Shown here in pieces: positions 1 through 5,178 of a stretch of DNA of 5,178 bases. Below the pieces are notes generated by a model that was given only the letters and a program-made list of their open reading frames with translations, ran no database searches and was not told where the DNA came from. The stretch is from the NCBI GenBank assembly GCA_937892315.1, contig CALAVF010000125.1:1-5178 (forward strand), in the 5' to 3' direction. A program made the translations under genes and the position numbers. Source of the DNA: an uncultured Prevotellaceae bacterium (lineage in GTDB: Bacteria; Bacteroidota; Bacteroidia; Bacteroidales; Bacteroidaceae). The number at the start of each line of letters is the position of its first letter. The stretch's first letter is position 1.

Positions 1-271
1 GTCCGCTCTTCTCCAGATCCTTTGCCTCATCCATGAAGAGGTCGGGAGCCAGCACAACGCCGTTGCCGATAATGTTCACTTTGTCACCTTGGAAAATGCC
101 CGATGGAATGGAACGAAGGACATACTTCTGACCTTCGAACTCGAGCGTGTGTCCAGCATTAGGACCTCCCTGGAAACGAGCCACCACATCATAGCGTGGT
201 GTCAACACGTCCACCACCTTACCTTTTCCCTCGTCTCCCCACTGGAGACCTAAAAGCACATCTACTTTCAT
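1..271 (-). CDS. purA: Adenylosuccinate synthetase, N-terminal part (runs off the window)
   Basis: PurA catalyses the GTP-dependent condensation of IMP with aspartate, the first committed step of AMP synthesis from IMP, in the cytoplasm. The 90 visible residues begin [18 protein letters not shown], the family's phosphate-binding loop, with the catalytic base at Asp13. GGPNAGHT follows at residues 35-42 and places the catalytic His at position 41; both numbers match the E. coli enzyme. The usual GGNNAGHT has Pro in place of the first Asn here. The family is about 420-430 residues, so roughly four fifths lies beyond the left edge. The ATG at 269-271 is the only start consistent with the motif; its leader is A-rich (ATAGAACA directly before ATG) with no Shine-Dalgarno. 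No promoter box was seen in the 53-base gap to the Fur gene, so co-transcription with it is likely (inference). Confidence 0.97.
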   Translation of the reverse strand, partial: MKVDVLLGLQWGDEGKGKVVDVLTPRYDVVARFQGGPNAGHTLEFEGQKYVLRSIPSGIFQGDKVNIIGNGVVLAPDLFMDEAKDLEKSG

Positions 272-324
272 TGTTCTATCTTTGTTTTTAGAGTTATTGT
301 CTTGCTTGTATGGATTCTCTCATG

Positions 325-894
325 TCATTTGAACCATTCTGCCGCTTTCGCCAATTCTTCATTGATTTTGGCAAATCGCTTCTCCTCTCTCGTCATGCTT
401 GCCTGTTTCTCCTTCTCCATCTTCTTCTTCAGACGGGCGAGTTTGGCTTGGCAGATGTTGCAGATGCCGTAGATGTAGGTGTTGCATCGCATCTTCTTGA
501 ACCTTGGCGTTCTGACTTTCGATGCCGCTTGCTCGATGGACGAGTCGTGTAAGTCCCATATCTTGTTGCATCCAGTGCAGATGTAATGGTGATGGGCAGA
601 TTTTCTGTAGGCACATTCATACAGCGTGGCACCGTCCATCTGGTGGTTGTACAGCAATCCGCATTCTACCAGCAGGGCGAGTGTGCTGTACATGGTGGCA
701 CGGCTCACATGAAAACTTTCAGGCATCATGGCAAGAATCTGGTCGGCACTATGGTGCCCCTCCATCTTCATCACCACATCCAGAATGGCGTAACGCTCAG
801 GCGTCTTCCTCATCTGCTGTTCGGTCATGAACTGAGTGAGGATGTCTCGGGGCGTTTCCGTCTCCTGTGGCGTGTCTGTTTTGGCTTTCGTCAT
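325..894 (-). CDS. Fur-family metal- or peroxide-responsive transcriptional regulator
   Basis: This is a cytoplasmic DNA-binding regulator of the Fur/PerR/Zur superfamily, 189 residues from the chosen start. The winged helix starts at RKTPERYAILDVV (29-41), and the recognition helix is around SRATMYSTLALLVECGLL (64-81). The dimerisation and metal region has SAHHHYICTGC (99-109) and a second CxxC, CNIC, at 145-148; Cys106/109/145/148 would form the structural zinc site typical of the family. The classic HHHDH is degenerate (HHHY), so iron, zinc or peroxide sensing cannot be assigned. A lysine/glutamate-rich tail (about 150-189) extends past the usual end. The frame is open to an ATG at 990, but that would overlap the upstream gene and precede the promoter at 919-950, so the ATG at 892-894 is preferred. 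purA follows after 53 bases. Confidence 0.9.
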   Translation of the reverse strand: MTKAKTDTPQETETPRDILTQFMTEQQMRKTPERYAILDVVMKMEGHHSADQILAMMPESFHVSRATMYSTLALLVECGLLYNHQMDGATLYECAYRKSAHHHYICTGCNKIWDLHDSSIEQAASKVRTPRFKKMRCNTYIYGICNICQAKLARLKKKMEKEKQASMTREEKRFAKINEELAKAAEWFK

Positions 895-900
895 GGCTGC

Positions 901-920
901 GGTACACAATACGGGGTACA
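901..920. repeat. Direct repeat of GGTACA in the Fur gene leader (possible operator)
   Basis: On the plus strand GGTACA occurs at 901-906 and again at 915-920, 14 bases apart, each followed by an AT-rich stretch (CAAT and AATTT). The right copy touches the -7 box and the left copy lies in the predicted 5' leader. The position suits an operator, for example for autoregulation by Fur, but the units do not resemble the classic 19-bp Fur box or the PerR box. A 6-base repeat can arise by chance. Confidence 0.3.
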
Positions 921-950
921 AATTTACTGCTTTTCTCTGGGTGTCACAAA
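919..950 (-). promoter_or_regulatory. Bacteroidetes-type sigma promoter for the Fur gene
   Basis: Read on the minus strand, TTTG (950-947) is followed after 20 bases by TAAATTTG (926-919). This matches the known Bacteroides consensus of a -33 TTTG and a -7 TAnnTTTG with about 19-20 bases between. Transcription would begin near 910-915, leaving a leader of about 15-20 bases before the ATG at 894. The -33 box overlaps the last codons of the AlkD-like gene. The promoter implies that fur-purA can be transcribed independently of the upstream genes, and it supports the downstream start codon for Fur. Confidence 0.65.
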
Positions 951-1513
951 TAATCTGCCACTTTTTTGACTTTCCGTGCGTTATCTTCACTCAGAGAGGC
1001 AAAAATCTGCAATGCTTTCACAGCATATCGGTTGTTGAGCGAGGCTCCTGCTTGGTCGAGGAACTCATTTTCGGCACTTTCGTCGAGGGGCTCTTTCCGC
1101 ATCAGGTGGCAGAGGGTCAGATAGCCGCAGTTTTGCAGCATCGAATCTTCGCCTGCAATCCATTGGAAGGCTTTCACGCTGGCATACGGCAGACGTTGCA
1201 TCAGATAGAGGCAGAACATCGTGGCGATTTCTTCCGTTCGGATGCCTTCCGCCCAGATGTCGCATAGTTCTTCAGCAAACGCCTCGGCGGGCATGAGCAT
1301 ACACGCCAGAATCTTACATTCCCTCACGCTTTCATTCCACAATGCCTGTGCCAACTCCCGACTTCCCTCAAAATCCTTGGCAATCGTCGCCAGACGTGGC
1401 AACTCCACGCCCCAGTTGACGCGGTAGTCTTCCGTCTGCCTCGCATGGGCTGAAGCCACCCCGTTCATGTTGGCTCTCAGTTCCTTTTTGATGTCAGATA
1501 TGATGTTATTCAT
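944..1513 (-). CDS. AlkD-like HEAT-repeat protein (annotated class: DNA alkylation repair)
   Basis: The 189-residue, largely helical protein resembles the DNA_alkylation_repair (AlkD-like) family. Family-like segments are WGVELPRLATIAKDF (34-48), LWNESVRECKILACMLM (58-74), DIWAEGI (85-91), and alternating helices to the C-terminus. AlkD proteins excise bulky or cationic alkylated bases through a HEAT-repeat cradle; the Bacillus cereus enzyme uses Trp109, Asp113 and Arg148. By eye, Trp87 may match Trp109, but the Asp is not at the expected spacing. The usual WxLR segment near the C-terminus reads approximately KALQIFAS (166-173) and lacks the Arg. The protein is also shorter than the usual 220-240 residues. 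Glycosylase activity is therefore doubtful. Its ATG sits inside the end of the peptidase gene (ATGAATAA, 8-base overlap), suggesting translational coupling. The stop precedes Fur by 49 bases. Confidence 0.75.
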   Translation of the reverse strand: MNNIISDIKKELRANMNGVASAHARQTEDYRVNWGVELPRLATIAKDFEGSRELAQALWNESVRECKILACMLMPAEAFAEELCDIWAEGIRTEEIATMFCLYLMQRLPYASVKAFQWIAGEDSMLQNCGYLTLCHLMRKEPLDESAENEFLDQAGASLNNRYAVKALQIFASLSEDNARKVKKVADYL

Positions 1514-3566
1514 TCACCAAAGGCAATACGCTGTAATCCTTGCTGTAGCGAAGCATCTGCTCGGCATAACCCTCTGTGTATGAGATGGTCACATCGGTGA
1601 TGTTGCCCTGTGCATCGCGTACAGCCGTGTAAACAGGATTGATGAAACCCTTGTAAGGGGCAATGTTGAGTTTTGTATAACGGTCAAGAATCTCCTTGTG
1701 CAACTCTGGGTCAATCTTCACGCCGTAAGTCTCAACGAGCATCTGAGCACCCTTGAAGTCGCCCGTTGACTTCACTCGCTGAATCTCAGCCAACAACTCC
1801 CCAAAGAGCCCACGAAGTTTCTGATAATCATTGATTTTCACATACGTCTTGCCGTCACGCTTCACCAACTCCATCACGTTCTCACTCTTGCCGTGCTCGA
1901 ATGCCCAACGAGCGATGAGGGCACGGTTACGCATGTGTGCCTCCTCGATGTTGTTGCCCAGATTGATGCGTACCAACTGGGTCAGCAAGCCGTTCTGCAT
2001 CTGAGCGATGTAACTTGCCTTATATGCCTCTGCGTTCGGTACCAGCCCCAGTTCCACCAGTTTCGGGTCGGCAAGATAATACAGAGCGAAAAGGTCGGCA
2101 CGTGCTTCCTCAATCGTGCTGCCGTATGCCTTGAGGCTGTCGCCATCCACGCCTTCCAGCAACTTGCCGCTGCCATGACCCAGACATTCATGCAGGTCGG
2201 TGTGCAAATCGTCGGTCAAATCGCCATATTTCTCCACCAACTCGATTTCTTCAGGACCGTATGCAAACTCCTGCAACATGCCATTACCCTTTGCCGCCTG
2301 ATTGTAAGCGTCTGTCAGGTTGCCAATGGTCACGGATTTCGACCCGTGTTCCGCACGAACCCAGTCGCTGTTGGGCAGGTTGATGCCGATGGCCGTAGAA
2401 GGGTAGAGGTCGCCACCCAGAATGGCAGCCTTGATGACCTTTGCCGTGATGCCCTTCACCTTTTCCTTCTTGAAGGCAGGATTCACAGGCGAGTGGTCTT
2501 CAAACCACTGGGCGTTGGCACTCAGCAGTTCTGTCCGCTTGGTTGCCTCCAGGTCTTTGAAGTTCACGATGCTTTCCCACGAGCACTTCAAGCCCAGCGG
2601 GTCGCCGTAACACTCGATGAAACCGTTCACAAAGTCCACCAGTGGCTCCGTGTTTTCCACCCATGCAATGGAATACTGGTCAAATGTCGTCAGGTCGCCC
2701 GTCTCATAGTAAGCCATCAGCAGGTCAATCACCTCCTGCTGTTTGGCATCCTCAGCGAAAGGACGTGCTTTCTTCAGATTTTCCACAATCTTCTTCAAGG
2801 CTGCACCATACAAGCCGTTAGTCGTCCATTTTTTCTCGATGAGATCGCCCTTTTCTGTCTTCACGAGACGTGAGTTCATGCCATACATCACGGGGTGCAG
2901 CGAGTCGCCCTCCGCCTTCTGCCGATTATAGAAATCCTCTGCCTCTGCTTGGGTCACATTCTCATAGTAGTTGCTGGCACTCGTCTTCACAAGGTCTTCA
3001 CCCTCAGCCAAGTTCACACGTTTCACCATAATGCTCGGGTTGAACATGACATCAAGAATGTTTTTGGGTGCTTCTCCCCAAGCACTTTCGGCGATTTCAT
3101 CGGACAAGTTGACCTGTTTTTTGAGCCATTCTTTTGTGAAGCCTGGCACGAACTTCTCACATCCATAGTGGTGGTGAATGCCGTTGCTGAACCACACACG
3201 TTTCAGATACACCTCCAGTGCCTTGAACTGCTCGTCGTTGCGGTCGCCCTCGTAGTTCTGGTACACATCTTCCAGCATCTTGCGGATGCGAAGATTGTAC
3301 TTTCCGTTTTGGTCGAACAGGATGTCACGGCCATACAGGGCTGCCTCTTGCAGATAGTAGATGAACGTCTTTTGCTTCAACGTCAGTTGGTCAAATCCGT
3401 CCACGCGGTAGCGGAGCATTTGCAAGTCGGCAAACCGCTCGTTGTTATACTCGAAGGTCCCTTCATGCCCCGATGGAGCAGCGGGTTGGCTCTGTTGTGC
3501 ATTTACGTTGGCTGCACCTATCGCCAAAATAGCAGAAATCATCATTGTTTTTGTCCTTGTCTTCAT
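1506..3566 (-). CDS. Exported dipeptidyl peptidase III (zinc metallopeptidase, family M49)
   Basis: DPP III releases dipeptides from the N-termini of oligopeptides. The 686-residue protein carries the M49 signature HECLGH at residues 459-464 (His459 and His464 bind zinc, Glu460 is catalytic) and EEARAD at 486-491, where Glu487 is the third zinc ligand. These sit 11 residues later than the published B. thetaiotaomicron enzyme sites (448, 453, 476), and Cys461 matches that enzyme's Cys450. The N-terminus is a Sec signal peptide: basic MKTRTK, a hydrophobic core, and VNA before QQ (about 23/24). There is no lipobox Cys, so the mature protein is probably soluble in the periplasm or secreted. Length is normal for the family. 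The start is 12 bases after the AraC-type gene stop, with an A-rich leader containing ATAGAACA. No promoter box was seen in the gap, so read-through from upstream is likely. Confidence 0.95.
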   Translation of the reverse strand: MKTRTKTMMISAILAIGAANVNAQQSQPAAPSGHEGTFEYNNERFADLQMLRYRVDGFDQLTLKQKTFIYYLQEAALYGRDILFDQNGKYNLRIRKMLEDVYQNYEGDRNDEQFKALEVYLKRVWFSNGIHHHYGCEKFVPGFTKEWLKKQVNLSDEIAESAWGEAPKNILDVMFNPSIMVKRVNLAEGEDLVKTSASNYYENVTQAEAEDFYNRQKAEGDSLHPVMYGMNSRLVKTEKGDLIEKKWTTNGLYGAALKKIVENLKKARPFAEDAKQQEVIDLLMAYYETGDLTTFDQYSIAWVENTEPLVDFVNGFIECYGDPLGLKCSWESIVNFKDLEATKRTELLSANAQWFEDHSPVNPAFKKEKVKGITAKVIKAAILGGDLYPSTAIGINLPNSDWVRAEHGSKSVTIGNLTDAYNQAAKGNGMLQEFAYGPEEIELVEKYGDLTDDLHTDLHECLGHGSGKLLEGVDGDSLKAYGSTIEEARADLFALYYLADPKLVELGLVPNAEAYKASYIAQMQNGLLTQLVRINLGNNIEEAHMRNRALIARWAFEHGKSENVMELVKRDGKTYVKINDYQKLRGLFGELLAEIQRVKSTGDFKGAQMLVETYGVKIDPELHKEILDRYTKLNIAPYKGFINPVYTAVRDAQGNITDVTISYTEGYAEQMLRYSKDYSVLPLVNE

Positions 3567-3578
3567 TATGTTGTTCTA

Positions 3579-3929
3579 TTAAATAAGATGCATTGTCGCT
3601 CTGTAGCGTTCGGGTGTCGTGCCCATCACTTTTCGGAAGGCGGTGAAGAAGGATTGGCGATTGCTGAAACCCACCATTGCCCCGATGTCATCCACCGTGT
3701 AGGGGGCAAGTCGGCGGTCTTTCAGATGTTTGGCGGCATCTTGTACACGGTAATAATGCACGATGTCGGTGTATGCCATCCCATATTCTTCCTTGATAAT
3801 TCTCGACAGTTTATATGCAGGAACACCCAACATCTCTGCCAGTTTGCCAGCAGAGAAGTTGGGTGTACGGTATCTTTTCTCCTTGATGAGAATCTCGTCA
3901 ATGCAATCTTTGTAGCGTGTTTCTTTCAT
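3579..3929 (-). CDS. Stand-alone AraC-type DNA-binding protein without a sensor domain
   Basis: The 116-residue protein consists almost entirely of an AraC/XylS double helix-turn-helix domain. The first HTH is FSAGKLAEMLGVPAYKLSRI (25-44), ending at EEYG (47-50). The second spans about 77-98, and the family signature GFSNRQSFFTAFRKVMGTTPERYR spans 87-110, with conserved GF, F, F, G, TP and YR. Typical members have a 150-250 residue N-terminal ligand or membrane domain, absent here. In Bacteroidetes the same C-terminal domain often ends membrane-anchored regulators, so this may be a reduced or remnant copy. The upstream frame reaches a TGA 16 codons before the ATG with no other ATG, so the start at 3929 is best. 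It lies between two peptidase genes and may control them or itself; the target is inference. Confidence 0.8.
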   Translation of the reverse strand: MKETRYKDCIDEILIKEKRYRTPNFSAGKLAEMLGVPAYKLSRIIKEEYGMAYTDIVHYYRVQDAAKHLKDRRLAPYTVDDIGAMVGFSNRQSFFTAFRKVMGTTPERYRATMHLI

Positions 3930-3960
3930 TTCGGCTACAAAGTTACATGTTTTTCGGCTA
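3929..3960 (-). repeat. 9-bp direct repeat TAGCCGAAA bracketing the -7 box (candidate operator)
   Basis: On the minus strand TAGCCGAAA occurs at 3960-3952 and again at 3937-3929, 23 bases apart start to start, with TAACTTTG between the copies. The first copy contains the TAG stop of the protease and the second runs into the ATG of the AraC-type gene. AraC-family proteins commonly bind two direct half-sites about two helical turns apart, so an autoregulatory operator is plausible. A small tandem duplication is the alternative. Confidence 0.4.
3938..3945 (-). promoter_or_regulatory. Putative -7 box (TAACTTTG) for the AraC-type gene
   Basis: Minus-strand TAACTTTG fits the Bacteroidetes TAnnTTTG consensus exactly and lies in the 28-base gap between the protease stop and the AraC-type start. 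No clear TTTG was found 19-20 bases upstream (the sequence there is close to TTCT or GTTC), so the promoter would be weak or activator-dependent. If used, transcription would start only a few bases before the ATG, giving a nearly leaderless message. Confidence 0.4.
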
Positions 3961-5178
3961 ATAAAGAACTTTCTTCACAATTTGTTTGCCGTTCGACAAC
4001 GTTTGACGCTCTATCATGATGCCTTTTGTGACGTTCTGGAGTTTTCTGCCCGAGAGGTCGAAGTAGTCGCGAGCGACAACCTGGGCGTCAGCACCTACAG
4101 CAGCGATGGCAGATGGAATCTCGGCATTGAAGTATGCCACACCATCTGTTACTTGGATATAAACATTGTTGAGTTCAGAACCGCCTACCATGTCGGGCAA
4201 GATGAACTCATGATAAATATCTTCGCCATTGCTGTCTTGCTCATGCTGAAGGTAAACCGAACGGAGTGTGTAGTAGCCGTCAGGCGTGTCCTCAGGAATG
4301 GTGGCTGAGACTTTCAGCGTGCTGCTGGGGCCATAATAGGACAGGTACTGCTGTGTGTTTCTCGACCCTGTAGATGAAAGAACCTGCAATTGTTCTCCGC
4401 CGAGTGTGTAGAGGGCTGCGGCGTATGTCCATGTGTGTGCCGTGCGAGAGAAGTTGTAGAACTTGCCAATGTTGAAAGTGAAAGAACTGCCCAGTTCGGC
4501 ACTCTCCTCGTTGACGGCAGGGGCCTCATACTGATAGAGTCGCCATTGGCATGGGGTTTTGTCTGTACCTTCCGGGTCGGGTTCGATGCCGCACACCATC
4601 GACTGGTCGTTAGAGAACGAGTAACTGGTGCGTGAAGGTGCCAATGTGACGATGGAATAGTAGGCATTGGATGAGCCATCCCATCCCCAGTTGACATGGA
4701 AAAAGTCGCTCTCGTCGTAGCCGTCGATGATGAACTCGTGTCCACCTCCTTTGGTGCTGAAGCCTGCGTACAGCACGGGGCGGTTGGCATTCAATTCTGA
4801 CTTGACAAGATCGTTCCATTCCTCCTGTGTGGCATAGCAGTCGCGACGCTCAATGTGGAGAGGGGATGCCTTGTAGCCGAAATTCTCATAGAGGGCTTTC
4901 ATGGCAAGGTCATCATTCGTGCCGCTACCCTCGGGGTCGTAAGCCATGCGAGTGGCGATGCCGCAGTCATACGACAGTTGTGCCACCGCTTCGGAAGCCT
5001 CGGCTGAGGCTAAATTCTCCTTGGTGGTCGCATACATGGAGTCCCATGCGTAGTGGTGTTGGCTGAAGTCGGACGAGATGACACCTACGCCGCTGATGCC
5101 GCTGGCATAGCGAGCAGAGCCAGTGCCTACTTCTGGCCAAGCAAAGTGATACATGATTTGAGCCAACGCCGTTGCAAC
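3958..5178 (-). CDS. C10 family cysteine protease (streptopain/interpain-like), N-terminus off the window
   Basis: This is a secreted papain-like endopeptidase related to streptococcal SpeB and Prevotella interpain A. The 406 visible residues begin VATALAQIMYHFAWP, the segment that directly follows the active-site Cys in this family (usually GCVATAxAQIM), so the nucleophile lies just past the right edge. YDCGIATRMAY with GSGT (about 70-86) is typical of the fold. The catalytic His is His147 in GGGHEFIIDGYD, followed by HVNWGWDG (about 161-168) with the conserved Trp. After the catalytic domain (to about 198) comes a beta-rich region (about 215-345). A tail with YFDLSGRKL (372-380) and KGIMIE, ending KKVLY, resembles C-terminal modules common on secreted Prevotella proteins. 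Signal peptide and inhibitory prodomain are expected upstream. It precedes the AraC-type gene by 28 bases, with no terminator hairpin seen. Confidence 0.93.
   Translation of the reverse strand, partial: VATALAQIMYHFAWPEVGTGSARYASGISGVGVISSDFSQHHYAWDSMYATTKENLASAEASEAVAQLSYDCGIATRMAYDPEGSGTNDDLAMKALYENFGYKASPLHIERRDCYATQEEWNDLVKSELNANRPVLYAGFSTKGGGHEFIIDGYDESDFFHVNWGWDGSSNAYYSIVTLAPSRTSYSFSNDQSMVCGIEPDPEGTDKTPCQWRLYQYEAPAVNEESAELGSSFTFNIGKFYNFSRTAHTWTYAAALYTLGGEQLQVLSSTGSRNTQQYLSYYGPSSTLKVSATIPEDTPDGYYTLRSVYLQHEQDSNGEDIYHEFILPDMVGGSELNNVYIQVTDGVAYFNAEIPSAIAAVGADAQVVARDYFDLSGRKLQNVTKGIMIERQTLSNGKQIVKKVLY

Noticed and set aside
272..324. Possible terminator or promoter between fur and purA
   Set aside because: Only a 4-5 base GAGAG/CTCT complementarity was found, with no U-tract and no TAnnTTTG box; co-transcription is the simpler reading.
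310..969. Overlapping plus-strand frames opposite the Fur gene
   Set aside because: They are antisense to a clear Fur-family gene, show no motifs and have no promoter or plausible leader.
895..990. N-terminal extension of the Fur protein to the ATG at 990
   Set aside because: It would overlap 47 bases of the AlkD-like gene, place the predicted promoter inside the coding region, and add a segment without homology to Fur.
1893..2873. 326-residue open frame on the plus strand
   Set aside because: It lies wholly antisense to the DPP III gene, whose motifs are unmistakable; the translation shows no domain, and such frames are expected opposite a codon-biased gene.
3567..3578. Shared ATAGAACA in the leaders of DPP III and purA
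   Set aside because: An A-rich 8-mer near a start codon is ordinary in Bacteroidetes leaders and two copies are not enough to claim a regulatory element.
2895..4019. 374-residue open frame on the plus strand
   Set aside because: It runs antisense across three recognised features (DPP III, the AraC-type gene and the protease end) and its translation is a Cys/His/Val-rich shadow without a recognisable motif.
5158..5166. Apparent start of the protease at TTG 5166
   Set aside because: The frame is open to the window edge and the residues before it (VATA) belong to the conserved active-site segment, so the true start lies outside the window.

Overview
The window looks like a Bacteroidales chromosome, most likely Prevotella/Segatella or a close relative. 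Four things point there: a C10 (streptopain-like) secreted protease ending in a Prevotella-type tail, an M49 dipeptidyl peptidase III with the HECLGH form of the motif known from Bacteroides thetaiotaomicron, promoter boxes matching the Bacteroidetes TTTG / TAnnTTTG consensus, and A-rich leaders without Shine-Dalgarno sequences. The genus is inference; the phylum is well supported.

All six genes lie on the minus strand, tightly packed. In transcription order (right to left) they are: a C10 cysteine protease (5178-3958, N-terminus off the window); a 116-residue AraC-type DNA-binding protein without a sensor domain (3929-3579); an exported dipeptidyl peptidase III (3566-1506); an AlkD-like HEAT-repeat protein (1513-944) whose start overlaps the previous stop; a Fur-family regulator with its own promoter (894-325); and adenylosuccinate synthetase purA (271-1, C-terminus off the window). 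Gaps are 28, 12, -8, 49 and 53 bases, so no stretch over 60 bases lacks a gene. No RNA gene, insertion sequence, CRISPR array or convincing terminator hairpin was found.

The locus appears to have two parts. The first is peptide degradation: a secreted endopeptidase and an exported exopeptidase that releases dipeptides, with a small AraC-type regulator between them. The second starts at the promoter just after the AlkD-like gene and carries fur and purA. The most interesting signals are a 9-bp direct repeat bracketing the -7 box in front of the AraC gene, the reduced AraC protein itself, and the apparent loss of catalytic residues in the AlkD-like protein. Nothing seen amounts to a clearly new system; most genes are recognisable family members.
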